64,000 nt of DNA from G963674665 sp963674665 (GTDB lineage: Bacteria > Desulfobacterota > Desulfovibrionia > Desulfovibrionales > Desulfovibrionaceae), in the NCBI GenBank assembly GCA_963674665.2, contig CAXXPL010000010.1, positions 1 to 64,000 of the forward strand, read 5' to 3'. Below, piece after piece: positions 16,083 to 24,923 of this stretch. How positions within the stretch are numbered: position 1 is the stretch's first letter; every line of letters begins with the position of its first letter. The position numbers were made by a program, and so were the translations under genes. Under the pieces are notes generated by a model that was given only the letters and a program-made list of their open reading frames with translations, was not told the DNA's origin and searched no databases.

Positions 16083-16245
16083 CTAAGCAAAACAGTTCCG
16101 CAGAGGAATGCTGAACGCGAACACGTTGCCTCCTCCCTTGGAGGGGCCGCACCAGATCCGTTCCCCATGGTGTTCGATGATCTCCTTGGGGATGGCCAAC
16201 CCGCAATCATACCGGGATAAACCGAGGTGCGACTCTTCATGTGGC
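16083..16245 (-). pseudogene. Histidine kinase C-terminal remnant
   Basis: The minus strand encodes about 53 residues ending in a stop at 16083. They match the last part of a kinase ATPase domain: a G2-like YDCGLAIPKEIIEHHGERIWCG, then SKGGGNVFAFSIPL. The rest of the kinase is absent upstream, where I see no coding signal up to 16500. It is a relic, not a gene. Confidence 0.6.
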
Positions 16246-16508
16246 GAGGTGCCAGGGTGATTATTAATTTGGCGGCAGGCCTGGTCCTTGGAATGACCGC
16301 CGCTCCCGGTTTCTTGGGTAAAGGGAATAACTCTCGATGAGGTCCGCCGGAATTCGCGTTCTAAAGAATGTAGTTGCGGGAGCCTTTACGTCGAAGGAAG
16401 CAGGGGTGTTTTGCCATGTCGTTCATGCCTCTTGTGTAGCACCATTGTGTGGCACTTTGAAGCATGGAACCCCTTGAAAAAAAGCCCCTGGAATTCCATG
16501 GACTTATC

Positions 16509-16528
16509 TGCTATCTGGCGGAGAGGGG
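16509..16528. repeat. Candidate attachment site: displaced copy of the tRNA-Ser 3' end
   Basis: Twenty bases here are identical to 20843-20862, which covers the 3' end of the tRNA-Ser gene (CCA and acceptor strand) and a few bases beyond. The similarity continues weakly upstream, with AAAAAGCCCC at the same distance in both places. The 4.3-kb segment between the copies carries the restriction-modification genes, so this looks like the outer boundary of an island integrated at the tRNA. Confidence 0.65.
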
Positions 16529-16643
16529 ATAACTGTATGAATCATCCTCAAAACAGATAAAGGTCAAGATCCAGGTGTTTCAATGCTGCATGAGGTAGGG
16601 AACAGAATCAATAAAGCACGCCAATGCCTCAGTAAGCCTACGT

Positions 16644-16963
16644 CTAATCCTGGATCCGAATGGATTTTTGGAAAGGATATGTTTTTAGGTAGTTGCTGAT
16701 GTCCGTTATAAGTTGTTGCTGTGTCTCTTTTCGTTTGGCGCACTTAATTACCCAAGGACGTCCGGGATGAACCGTATCCCATTGTGACCTGATTTGGTTG
16801 TATCGTCCTGCACCGGGATCATGGTTTCCAAAACCGTCAAGCCTCTGATTCCACAAGGGGCTATATGCCGCTATGAGTAACGATTCACCTAGTGGAATCC
16901 AGATATCATCAACAAGAAGGTATCGGCAGTGGAAATCTTTGATATCAAGGTTTTCTACTTGAA
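16644..16963 (-). pseudogene. Eco29kI-like restriction endonuclease, 3' part (split by IS1380)
   Basis: On the minus strand from 16963 the frame reads QVENLDIKDFHCRYLLVDDIWIPLGE, then PLWNQRLDGFGNHDPG and RYNQIRSQWDTVHPGRPW. These are hallmarks of the C-terminal half of the GIY-YIG restriction enzyme family that includes Eco29kI. The 5' half is at 18680-18997. Removing the IS and one copy of the 5-bp duplication TTGAA gives an uninterrupted 210-residue protein, close to the 214 residues of Eco29kI. The split gene cannot make the full nuclease. Confidence 0.85.
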
Positions 16964-18679
16964 CCTAAATCGCGCGGTTCAGACACTATGACACCAGCAT
17001 CGGGTCAAAAGCGGTACACAGTAACGCGAAAAGTAGTCGATTCGAGTCGAAATTTGGCGACTAGGAGAGCGAAAGCCTTGTGACGATGGCGGATCAGTTC
17101 CTTTTTCCATCCAAAGGACGCACTTCTCCTGTCAAATGATCACTGGATAGGCTTTGGTTCAGCTCCAGGCGAAACGGGGGGCGCAGAGACATCGCTCCCA
17201 CAGCTCTTTGAAACGCAAGGATTCCATGGCGACAGCCGTGACCTTGAGCACGGTCTTGCCTGCGTGGGTAACGACTTTAGCTGCCACGTCCACCAGCCGA
17301 CGGCGCAGTGTGGTAGGGAAAGCCTTGACCGGGATTACCGGCTCGCTGACATCCTCCTTGAATGCTTCAAACAGAAAGAAGCCGAGGAGCATGGTGTAGT
17401 AGAAGGCTGAGTTGTGAATAAAATGCGTAAACGGCAGCTCTTCGGAGCCGAAGTCCTTGAAGGCCCTGTGCACCAGCTCGTCCGCCCCGCGCTGATGGTA
17501 GGAGTGAATGACGGCGTTGGTTTCGAGCATGAATCCATGCCCGGTGTCACGCAACTGCTGATCGATGACGCCGCCCATGCCGAGGTTGGTATAGACGACT
17601 GTGCCGGGCCGTGTTCCGGGAAGGAGGAACTGCTTTTCCTCCAGCAGGGGGCGCCAGAAGATGGCTCTACGGAATCGATTCCAGGATTTGCGACGGTCAC
17701 CAAACTCGAAGCACTGCCAGACATCCTCATCGGTCTTGCCAAAGTGATGATCATAGGCTGCTTCGGGAAGCGCCTCGATCATGGCCTTGATGTCGCCGTA
17801 GAATTTGCCGCCGCAGATGAAGCCGATATCGAGTTTCTCTATCTCGGCGAAGAGATCTTGGTCGAAAAAGCCGGAGTCCATGCGGATGATAATGGGGATA
17901 GTCTCACTGTACCGGGTACGGATCATGCGCACCACATGGCGGATCATTTTCTCGACAGTGTCGCCGTTGTTGGAGTGCTTATCGCCGCCGCGAAAAACAG
18001 CGTCGATGATGTACCGCCCCCATGTCATTTGGAGAGGCTGGAAGCCCTTGACCTTCTTGTAGGTTGGCTTGACGCCGTGGCGCTTTAGGGCGTGGTCGTT
18101 GTCCATGACCATGGTGTCGATGTTCAGCTCGATCACCTTGGGAGGGGTGATCGTGAGCCGCCAGAGGAAGAGTTGTAAAAGTAGGCGTCGAAACAGATAG
18201 GTCCGTTGCGGGGAGAAAGCTCGGTAGAACCGTTTGACGGTGTGCGATGAGGCCATGTCCTCCAGACTCGTTTCGATGGCGGCGGCATATCCGGGATCTT
18301 CGGCCAGGACATCGAAGTGCGCGAGATGGCGGCTTGTGCCGTCAAAGAGGAAGCAAAGGACCTGCTTGAACAGCTCGTCAATGGGCGCTCCCTTGGGGTG
18401 CTTGCGCATGGAGCCGAAAAGGCGGTCGATGTGCGGAAAAAGTTCAATGCCGCGCAGGTAGCGGGAGAAGAGATTGAGCCCGGCGCGCCCCGTCAGGCAT
18501 TCGCTTGTGACTTGGACATCATCGATGAATCTTGCTCTGTTGGATTTGTGCTTGGACATCCAGCCCTCCACCATATGGGGGAAATTATTTTGCCGTTTAG
18601 CTGGATGAAATTATAAGCAAAAACGAGATGATGCGCCAGAACTGATGTTGTACCAGACTGATGGATCGCTCAGATTAGG
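16964..18679 (-). mobile_element. IS1380-family insertion sequence
   Basis: A 1716-bp element with ends starting CCTAA on each side (CCTAAATCGCGCG at 16964 and, reversed, CCTAATCTGAGCG at 18679), flanked by TTGAA at 16959-16963 and 18680-18684. The flanks are two halves of one restriction gene, which rejoin in frame when the element is removed. The length, the CCT-type ends, the 4-5 bp duplication and the transposase all fit IS1380. Bases 16964-17158 are non-coding. Confidence 0.9.
17159..18559 (-). CDS. IS1380-family transposase
   Basis: A DDE transposase of 466 residues with the IS1380 layout: an N-terminal region with GRAGLNLFSRYLRGI, a first catalytic Asp in ELNIDTMVMDND, a second in IPIIIRMDSGFFDQDLF followed by GFICGGKFYGDI, and the C-terminal YHQRGADELVHRAFKDFG block with the Glu. 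The longest frame starts at 18574, but GGAGGG lies just upstream of the ATG at 18559, which is preferred. It interrupts the restriction endonuclease gene. The open frame is intact, so the element may still move. Confidence 0.93.
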   Translation of the reverse strand: MSKHKSNRARFIDDVQVTSECLTGRAGLNLFSRYLRGIELFPHIDRLFGSMRKHPKGAPIDELFKQVLCFLFDGTSRHLAHFDVLAEDPGYAAAIETSLEDMASSHTVKRFYRAFSPQRTYLFRRLLLQLFLWRLTITPPKVIELNIDTMVMDNDHALKRHGVKPTYKKVKGFQPLQMTWGRYIIDAVFRGGDKHSNNGDTVEKMIRHVVRMIRTRYSETIPIIIRMDSGFFDQDLFAEIEKLDIGFICGGKFYGDIKAMIEALPEAAYDHHFGKTDEDVWQCFEFGDRRKSWNRFRRAIFWRPLLEEKQFLLPGTRPGTVVYTNLGMGGVIDQQLRDTGHGFMLETNAVIHSYHQRGADELVHRAFKDFGSEELPFTHFIHNSAFYYTMLLGFFLFEAFKEDVSEPVIPVKAFPTTLRRRLVDVAAKVVTHAGKTVLKVTAVAMESLRFKELWERCLCAPRFAWS

Positions 18680-18997
18680 TTGAATTATGCTTTGTCTGTG
18701 TTTGTTCAAGCGGCCAAAGAGTTTTGAATGTGGTTTCTCGATCAATCCCAGACCGCCTTTTCTGCCACCAGGAGGAACGGCACTTCCCACATATATGGGA
18801 GTTCGAAACGCATCATCCCGGTTTCTTATTGCGATGGGTTTATAAGCAGGGAATGCCCCAGTGTAATATAAAGCGTAAATACCTGCGCCATTGAAGGATT
18901 CCAGGGTGGAAAGGGGAATCGGCTTCGTTTCAAGTATGGCTCGTGCGACACTCTTTCCCAGGTTTTCCTTGTCAAGGGGATTGAACGGGGTATTCAC
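18680..18997 (-). pseudogene. Eco29kI-like restriction endonuclease, 5' part (split by IS1380)
   Basis: Starts with GTG at 18997, overlapping the methyltransferase stop (GTGA), so translation was coupled. The frame reads FNPLDKENLGKSVARAILE, then GAGIYALYYTG (the GIY-YIG core), PIYVGSAVPPGGRKGGLG and GRLNKHRQSIIQ, where the IS begins. The expected catalytic Tyr and Arg of the GIY-YIG site are within this half, but the His/Glu/Asn half is 1.7 kb away. A truncated product would end shortly inside the IS. Confidence 0.87.
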
Positions 18998-20208
18998 TGT
19001 AATCCCCTCATTTCGCTTAAGAGTTGAGCTTTGAGGGATGCCTCCTCGGCTTCTAAAAGTGTGGAGGCCACACTTGCGGCGACTGTTCTCCCAAGAGCGA
19101 CAGGGACCGCGTTTCCGAGTTGTCTCATGGTTTCGGACCACGCCCCATGAAATACGTATGTGTCGGGGAAGGTTTGGAGTCTTGCGGCCTCGCGAACGGT
19201 AAAGTATCTCACTGAGCCGTCAGCATTCACAAGCATGTTTTCACCACCGGGGACACCATGCACCCCCGCTTTAAGAGTTTTAGCGGGGAGGTCAATGGGG
19301 CTACCTGTGTGACCTTGGTAAACCCGTGCGCCAGCCTGAAAATTATGATTATAAAAAGACTTGTGTTTATCGTTTTTTGGGTCGGGGATGTCCGCAAGAG
19401 CGTCCCGCACAGTAAGCCATGGTAATTCGGTTGTTGGTGAGGAGCAAAGACGTTCAAGGCGCTTTTTCAATGATGGAGAGGGTGATGGTCTATCATATTT
19501 TGCAACTCCATGTCTGTCCCAATACTCTCCCGTAATAAACTGTGCATGCAATAGTGCATCAAAAGAATGCGTTTCCTGTGGAAAGGACCATGCCACGTGG
19601 AGATCATGGCGAAAGCCAACCATGAAGATACGCTCACGCTTCTGAGGGACTCCGTAGTCAGCGGCATTTAGTACTCTGTAAACGAGTTCATAGTTCTGCC
19701 CGTTACGATGTCCACTTGTTTTTTGCTCCTCAAGGCGTTTCAAATGGGATGTCCATGTTTCAGACTCACCTTTGATCAGATCAGGAAACTCCAGCTGAAG
19801 AGTTATATACTGAAAATAATTAGAAAAAGTTTTGCGAGTGAGGCCTTTGACATTTTCAATGATAAAAGCCTTGGGACGCACTTCCCGCACCGCTTTGATC
19901 ATGGCGGGAAACATGTCCCTATCATCAAGCCGGGCTCTATGTTTGCCGCCAACCGAAAAGGGTTGGCAAGGAGGGCCACCAGCAATAAGGGATATTCGGC
20001 CTTCAAGAGATTGGAATGGGTAGTCTCGGACATCCATTTCCATGATATCCCAGGATGTAACAAGTGGGTTATCCCGGTCCTGGTTCTCGCGGAGTGTGTC
20101 GCAAGCGTCCTTGTCAAATTCGATTACCGTGGAGGTTTTGAAGCCCGCCAGGGAAACCCCCATTGCAAGGCCTCCAGCTCCAGCGAACAATTCAATGGCG
20201 CTTAGCAT
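18994..20208 (-). CDS. C5-cytosine DNA methyltransferase
   Basis: A 404-residue DNA (cytosine-5) methyltransferase. Motif I (ELFAGAGGLAMG) binds S-adenosylmethionine; motif IV has the catalytic Pro-Cys (GGPPCQPFS); motif VI ENVKG, VIII QKRERIFMVG, IX RLQTFPD and X GNAVPVALG are all present. The target recognition part lies between VIII and IX. By its pairing with an Eco29kI-like nuclease, recognition of CCGCGG is a reasonable guess, but the sequence does not prove it. It follows vsr by two bases and overlaps the nuclease gene, giving a vsr-M-R operon. With the nuclease broken it is now an orphan methyltransferase that may mark DNA or block incoming Eco29kI-type restriction. Confidence 0.96.
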   Translation of the reverse strand: MLSAIELFAGAGGLAMGVSLAGFKTSTVIEFDKDACDTLRENQDRDNPLVTSWDIMEMDVRDYPFQSLEGRISLIAGGPPCQPFSVGGKHRARLDDRDMFPAMIKAVREVRPKAFIIENVKGLTRKTFSNYFQYITLQLEFPDLIKGESETWTSHLKRLEEQKTSGHRNGQNYELVYRVLNAADYGVPQKRERIFMVGFRHDLHVAWSFPQETHSFDALLHAQFITGEYWDRHGVAKYDRPSPSPSLKKRLERLCSSPTTELPWLTVRDALADIPDPKNDKHKSFYNHNFQAGARVYQGHTGSPIDLPAKTLKAGVHGVPGGENMLVNADGSVRYFTVREAARLQTFPDTYVFHGAWSETMRQLGNAVPVALGRTVAASVASTLLEAEEASLKAQLLSEMRGLQ

Positions 20209-20210
20209 GG

Positions 20211-20627
20211 TTATGTCTCATCCTTCTCCAGGAAAGCACGAAGTGTTTCCCTTAGACGTTCCGTGTCAAGAGTCTCGCATTCCCAAATAACCAGCACTTC
20301 CCAGCCATTATCCATGAGAGTCTGGATAGTTAGAGCATCACGTTCCTTATTGCGGGTAAGCTTTGGTTCCCAAAAGTCTATACGGGACTTGGGCATTCTT
20401 GCAAGCTTACATCCTTTATGACGATGCCAGAAACACCCATGGACAAAGATGACCTTTCTCCGGCCGAAGAATACCAAGTCCGGTTTCCCGGGGAGATCGG
20501 ACCGGTGAAGACGGTAACGATACCCCAGACCATAGACCAAACGCCGGACACGCATTTCAGGCTTAGTGTCCTTGCTGCGAACACTGCTCATAATCTCGCT
20601 TCTTTTTTTCTTGTTTACCGTGTCCAT
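20211..20627 (-). CDS. vsr: Very short patch repair endonuclease (Vsr)
   Basis: A nicking enzyme of 138 residues that starts repair of T:G mismatches formed when 5-methylcytosine deaminates, protecting the methyltransferase's target sites. Family signatures are RSEIMSSVRSKDTKPEM near the start, PGKPDLVFFGRRKVIFVHGCFWHRHKGC carrying the catalytic Asp and zinc/metal-site His and Cys residues, and LMDNGWEVLVIWECE near the end. The ATG at 20627 fits the family N-terminus; the 25 extra residues of the longer frame are AT-rich and unlike the family. It is first in the vsr-methyltransferase-nuclease operon. Confidence 0.94.
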   Translation of the reverse strand: MDTVNKKKRSEIMSSVRSKDTKPEMRVRRLVYGLGYRYRLHRSDLPGKPDLVFFGRRKVIFVHGCFWHRHKGCKLARMPKSRIDFWEPKLTRNKERDALTIQTLMDNGWEVLVIWECETLDTERLRETLRAFLEKDET

Positions 20628-20812
20628 TTGGTTGTTATTATAGTTGATTAGAAGTTTAAAAAACAAAGTGAGAATGTATTGGCTTACGTTGGAATAATGC
20701 AATGGGTTGAAATAGCCAAATCAAGGTTGAATATTGCCTCTTTTGCAGGTTGGCAGGCAAGTATGAATAATGGCAGAGCTAGTTTTCGTTAGGTTAGTAC
20801 CATGCAATAAAC

Positions 20813-20838
20813 AAAAAGCCCCCGAAATATCGGGGGCT
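20813..20838 (-). terminator. Terminator of tRNA-Ser
   Basis: A perfect stem AGCCCCCGA/TCGGGGGCT with a short loop; on the minus strand it is followed by five T. It lies 12 bases past the 3' end of the tRNA. Confidence 0.88.
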
Positions 20839-20842
20839 TGTA

Positions 20843-20862
20843 TGCTATCTGGCGGAGAGGGG
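20843..20862. repeat. Candidate attachment site in the tRNA-Ser 3' end
   Basis: Twenty bases identical to 16509-16528, covering the encoded CCA, discriminator base and acceptor strand of tRNA-Ser plus 7 bases beyond. This is the intact tRNA side of the pair; the island lies on the 3' side of the tRNA, as expected for integration that rebuilds the tRNA end. No integrase gene remains between the two copies. Confidence 0.65.
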
Positions 20863-20941
20863 GAGATTCGAACTCCCGGTGCCGGGTTAGGGCACATACG
20901 ATTTCCAATCGTACACCTTCGGCCAGCTCGGTCACCTCTCC
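20850..20941 (-). tRNA. tRNA-Ser (anticodon GGA)
   Basis: A 92-nt class II tRNA on the minus strand. The acceptor stem GGAGAGG pairs with CCTCTCC, discriminator G, encoded CCA. The anticodon stem TACGA/TCGTA holds the loop TTGGAAA with anticodon GGA; a long variable arm follows (typical of serine), and the T loop reads TTCGAAT. It is the probable integration target of the neighbouring island. Confidence 0.97.
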
Positions 20942-21095
20942 GCAAAAGATTCTCCTATGTCATGGCGTGAGCTTTGGCAAGCTTTTTTTCGACCCCTGAC
21001 GACACCGGTTCACTTTGCCGAAAGAGCCAGTGGCTTGGGGAAGTTTGGTGACGCGCAGTCAATTGTGGCGGGCTCGTAGGTCATTGGCTGACTTT

Positions 21096-21128
21096 CCAAA
21101 AAAGAGCGCCCCCTGACGGAGGGGGCGC
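21096..21128 (-). terminator. Terminator of the CheA-like operon
   Basis: A perfect 9-bp stem (GCGCCCCCT/AGGGGGCGC) with a 5-base loop, followed on the minus strand by a run of T. It lies 42 bases past the kinase stop codon. Confidence 0.88.
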
Positions 21129-21169
21129 AAAGAGGGATGAGAGAGAGCGGGAAGATCGTCGTGATGAAC

Positions 21170-23179
21170 TCAGGTTTCCAGCAGTGGTAAATAGAATTTG
21201 AACTTGGAGCCTTCGCCCTTTTTGGACTCCACCTTCACGCGCCCTCCAAGGGCGTCCAGCTCGGCCTTCACGGCCGCCAGCCCCACACCGCGACCGGACA
21301 GGGCCGTGACCTCGTCCTTGGTGGACAGGGAATCCTGGAAGAGCAGGGCAAATGTCTCCGCGTCGCTCATGTCCTCGGCCCGCTCCGGCGTGATGGTGCC
21401 CTTTTCCACAGCCTTGGCCCGGACCTTGGCAACGTCGATGCCCGCGCCGTCGTCGGCGATGGTGATCTTGAAGCCGTCTTCCTTGGCCGTGACCTTGCAC
21501 TTGATGTGCCCGAGCTCGCGCTTTCCGGCTTCCAGGCGCTCCTCCGGGGTCTCGATGCCGTGGTCGATCATGTTGCGGAACACGTGGACCAGGGATTTGA
21601 TGAACCGCTGGTAGGTATCCTTGTCGATGTGTACTTCGTCGCCCTTCACCGGGATGGGGTCGATGGCCTTTTCCAGGCGTCCGGCCAGGGCCATGACATA
21701 GTCCTCGTAAGCCTTGAGCAGGTCCTTGACGTCGTGACGGCGCAGGGAACGCAGCATAGGCAGGACGGATTCGCGCTCCTGCTCCCCAAGGTGTTTCTCC
21801 ACGCGTTTTTCCAGGGTGAGCAGGCGCTCCTTGCTGATGAGGAAGCGCTCCTCGGTCTCGAAGTAGGTCCTGCCCAGGGACTCCACGATGATGGACTTAT
21901 CCTCGGCCAGGATGGAAGGGGCGCTCCACTGGGCGATGACCTCCAGCAGCTCCTCTTCCGAAGGGGGCGTTTCCCGGATGGTGAGTTCGGTGAGGTGGTT
22001 CTCGATCTCGTGCAGCTGGGCGGCGGTGTTGTGCAGGCCGTACTGGCCGAAGTCGCCCTTGAAGGTGTGCATCTGGCGGAAGATCTCGGCCAGGGCTTGG
22101 GCGGTGTCATTGCCCCTGACCATGGCGGCGGCGTCCTGCTCCACGAAGCGGGCGAACTCGTCCATGGTCATGTTCACGTCGGACTGCTTGGCCAGAGCCT
22201 TGACCACCAGGCGCAGGTTGCTGCGCTCCCGGGCCATGCGCTGCTCCAACTCCTTTTTCTCGGTGATGTCGGTGAGCACCAGCATCATGCGCTTCTGGTC
22301 CAGGTGCTGGGTCACCTTGTACTCCACGCGCACGATCTTGTTGTAGATCACCAGTTCCGTGGGGAGCAGTGAGAGGTAGACCTTTTGCTGCAGGTCGCGG
22401 GGCGCGGCGAACACATTGTTGAAGATCTCCTCCACCATGTCGCGGAGCTCCGCGGGCAGGTGCTTTCTGATGATCTCCACGAAGTTCTTGCCGCCGATGG
22501 GGCCTCGGAAGATGTGCACGCACTCAAGGGAGTATTCGCTGGAGATGACCAGGTCCTTGCCAAAGGAGAGGAAGCCCTGCCCCGCGTTGTCCAGCAGGTT
22601 CTTGATGGAGTCGCCGCGTTCGCGCAGCTCGTTGTTCTTGTCCTCGATCTGCTTGCGGTGGCGCACTTCGGCCTCGTTGGCCAGGTGCAGGATCTCCTTC
22701 TGCTGCTTGAGCAGCTCGATCTCCTTTTCCCTGTTCCTGGACAACTCCACCATGAAACGCTTGATGCTGACCACGCCCAGCAGCTTCTCGTCCTCGGTGA
22801 TGATGACCTCGTCGTAGAGTTCGTTCTGGGGGCGGTTCATGGCGATCATGCTGATGGTGGCGATGTCCACGCTCACGTCCACGATCAGGGGGCGGGCGTT
22901 CATCACCAGCTTGACCGGGCGCTGCATGAACAGGTCGCGGCCGTACAGGCTGCCCAGCTTCTGGTAGTAGTCGTTGCGCATGACCAGCCCCAGGGGGGAC
23001 TGGTTGGTGTCGGTGATGACCACGCCCTCGGTGTTGGGATGGTCCTCGAAGAACTCGTTGAGCGAAGCCCCTGGCTCGGTGATGAGGAACGTCTTGGTCT
23101 GCTCCACGAGTTTGCGGATGTTGTCCTCCTCGGAGGAGTAGTCCTGAATCTCGATATCTGCCAGGGTGGGGGTGTCCAT
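21170..23179 (-). CDS. CheA-like histidine kinase with CBS-like sensor and HPt domain
   Basis: A 669-residue soluble signalling protein. Residues about 45-155 look like a CBS pair (GVVITDTNQSPLGLVMRND, then DEVIITEDEKLLGVVSIKRFM). A coiled linker and PAS-like region follow, then an HPt segment with the phosphorylatable His in EIFRQMHTFKGDFGQYGL. The C-terminal ATPase has the CheA-type N-box HVFRNMIDHGIETPEER, ITIADDGAGID and GRGVGLAAVKAE. No P5/CheW-coupling domain is seen. It starts at 23179 with GGAGG upstream, 70 bp after the receiver gene, ending in a clear terminator. CheA-like enzymes hand phosphate to free receivers, so the adjacent gene is the likely partner. The signal is unknown. 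Confidence 0.87.
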   Translation of the reverse strand: MDTPTLADIEIQDYSSEEDNIRKLVEQTKTFLITEPGASLNEFFEDHPNTEGVVITDTNQSPLGLVMRNDYYQKLGSLYGRDLFMQRPVKLVMNARPLIVDVSVDIATISMIAMNRPQNELYDEVIITEDEKLLGVVSIKRFMVELSRNREKEIELLKQQKEILHLANEAEVRHRKQIEDKNNELRERGDSIKNLLDNAGQGFLSFGKDLVISSEYSLECVHIFRGPIGGKNFVEIIRKHLPAELRDMVEEIFNNVFAAPRDLQQKVYLSLLPTELVIYNKIVRVEYKVTQHLDQKRMMLVLTDITEKKELEQRMARERSNLRLVVKALAKQSDVNMTMDEFARFVEQDAAAMVRGNDTAQALAEIFRQMHTFKGDFGQYGLHNTAAQLHEIENHLTELTIRETPPSEEELLEVIAQWSAPSILAEDKSIIVESLGRTYFETEERFLISKERLLTLEKRVEKHLGEQERESVLPMLRSLRRHDVKDLLKAYEDYVMALAGRLEKAIDPIPVKGDEVHIDKDTYQRFIKSLVHVFRNMIDHGIETPEERLEAGKRELGHIKCKVTAKEDGFKITIADDGAGIDVAKVRAKAVEKGTITPERAEDMSDAETFALLFQDSLSTKDEVTALSGRGVGLAAVKAELDALGGRVKVESKKGEGSKFKFYLPLLET

Positions 23180-23249
23180 AAGGCCTCCGGCTTTGCGCGA
23201 TGCGCGTGTGATCAAAGGATTTCCCAAGGCCGCAACCAGCGGCATGAGA

Positions 23250-23612
23250 TCAGTTGCTCATGACGTCGTTGATGGCCTCGAGCACCTTGTCCGCCTCGAA
23301 AGGCTTGGTGATGTAGTGCTTGGCCCCGGCGTTGAGCGCCTCGAGGATCTTGGCCCCCTGCCCCAGGGCGCTGACCATCATGACCTTTGCGCCGGGATCC
23401 GAGCCGATGATCTTTTTCAGGCAGTCGATGCCGTTGAGTTTGGGCATGGTGATGTCCATGGTCACGAGGTCGGGCTTGAGCTCCTGGAACTTGGAGAACC
23501 CGACCTCGCCGTCGGAGGCCTCGGCAACGATATCGTGCCTGGCATCGGTGAGGATGGTCTTGAGATTGTTGCGGGCAACGATGGAGTCGTCCACGATAAG
23601 AATGCGTGCCAT
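23250..23612 (-). CDS. Stand-alone CheY-type response regulator
   Basis: A single receiver domain of 120 residues. The acidic pocket is VDD (Asp8, Asp9), the phosphoacceptor is Asp53 in TMDITMP, the switch residues are the Ser in MMVSALG and the Lys in HYITKPF. There is no output domain, so it acts by protein contact. It lies between a CheX-like gene and the CheA-like kinase in one minus-strand operon and is the natural phosphate acceptor of that kinase. Confidence 0.93.
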   Translation of the reverse strand: MARILIVDDSIVARNNLKTILTDARHDIVAEASDGEVGFSKFQELKPDLVTMDITMPKLNGIDCLKKIIGSDPGAKVMMVSALGQGAKILEALNAGAKHYITKPFEADKVLEAINDVMSN

Positions 23613-23794
23613 GATACTTCTCCTTGAATGTTGGTGCGATATGCCGCTCCCGATTAAAGAGGACCGTGCGGCTTTGTTTTTCTATTTGGAGCATTGAAAC
23701 TTTGAAAGAGTTCAAATGCTCTGCAAGGAGTTGCCTGCAAATCCTTTCCGGGAAATGCCTGTAGGCTGGCTTTGCCAGCCGTTGAACAAGCATT

Positions 23795-24703
23795 TCAAGC
23801 GTTGACTGCTCTAAAGACCGGCGAACCCAGTCCGATGTAGAAGGTGAACTCGCCAAAGGGCAGGGTGAAGGGCACCTTGTAGACCACGCCGATGGCCTTG
23901 AGCGTGCCATCGGTCCTGCTCTCCGAAGGATAGAGCTCGAGCTCCACCCATTCGTTGGAGAGCTTGGACAGGAACAGGCCGTTGTGGGTGTTCATGAACT
24001 CGCCCAGGGCGTCCACGCACAACTCGTCAAAGGCGGTGACGTCCATCTTGGAAAAGCGCCTGGCAAATTCCACCAGCCCTTTGCGGGCTCCGGCCAGTCC
24101 GGTGTAGATCTTGAAGCGGCCGTCCATCTCCTGGTGTACCAGGGCCTCGAAGGCATCCTCCTGAACGCGTTCCGCGGGCCGCAGCAGGATGCCGTCGTCA
24201 ATGAAACGCACCAGGTTACGCACGAACAGGGCGAAATACTCGCCGTAGACCTTGGCGTCCCCCATGTCCGGCATCTTCACGATGGCCTTGGTCACCGTGT
24301 CCATGTCATTCCTTTTCAGTGCCTCGAACTCGTCGTGGTTCAAGCCCGAGTCCTTGCGGTATTCGTCCAGTACGGTCTGGATCTGCTCAAAGGACATCAG
24401 TTCCTTGTCGATGAGCGACTGGCTGATGAGCAGGTGGCGCTTGTTCTGCTGGCCGAGCAGCGTGCCGAGTTGATCCTCGTCCATGTACCCTTCGTCTATG
24501 GCGATTTCGCCGAAACGCTTGTCTATCTGCGCCTGCAGGGCGTTGGTACGCTCCACCTGCTCCGCGTTCATGAAGCCGGCGTCAATGGCCAGCACGCCGA
24601 GTTTGACGCGGACGGAGTCCTGGAGAGCGAGAACTTCGCGGAGTTGGGGCGCGGTGATCAGCCCGCGCTTGAGCAGATAGTTGCCGAAAAATTGACTGAA
24701 CAT
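23795..24703 (-). CDS. MshEN-like/CheX-like two-domain protein
   Basis: A 302-residue cytoplasmic protein. The N-terminal third has two repeats of the LLKRGLITAPQLREVLALQ and EIAIDEGYMDEDQLGTLLGQQN type, the pattern of GspE/MshE N-terminal domains, some of which bind cyclic di-GMP. The C-terminal part (from about 170) resembles CheX, a phospho-CheY phosphatase, with DELCVDALGEFMNTHNG, the Glu-x-x-Asn type motif. The ATG follows AAGGAG. It is first in an operon with a receiver and a CheA-like kinase, so it probably dephosphorylates or reads the receiver. Domain names are from pattern recognition and the second messenger link is inferred. Confidence 0.72.
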   Translation of the reverse strand: MFSQFFGNYLLKRGLITAPQLREVLALQDSVRVKLGVLAIDAGFMNAEQVERTNALQAQIDKRFGEIAIDEGYMDEDQLGTLLGQQNKRHLLISQSLIDKELMSFEQIQTVLDEYRKDSGLNHDEFEALKRNDMDTVTKAIVKMPDMGDAKVYGEYFALFVRNLVRFIDDGILLRPAERVQEDAFEALVHQEMDGRFKIYTGLAGARKGLVEFARRFSKMDVTAFDELCVDALGEFMNTHNGLFLSKLSNEWVELELYPSESRTDGTLKAIGVVYKVPFTLPFGEFTFYIGLGSPVFRAVNA

Positions 24704-24923
24704 GAGTGGGCTCCTTGAGTGTGATGATCCTCCTGTGAGCGGGAGGATGGGTTTGTTTACGGCCCCTGTGTTAAGATAGCTTTATTTATGTGTTTCGATT
24801 TGATGAAATCACCGCGCCTTGATGGGCTGGAGGCGGAAAAATGGAGGGATCGGGGCGAAATCGTGGAAAAAGGATGGGAACTTGCCTTCCACAAGGCTCT
24901 ACAGTATTGGAAGTAAAAGAAAG

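Noticed and set aside
16644..20627. An intact restriction-modification defence island
   Set aside because: The nuclease gene is interrupted by an IS, so only methylation and Vsr repair remain.
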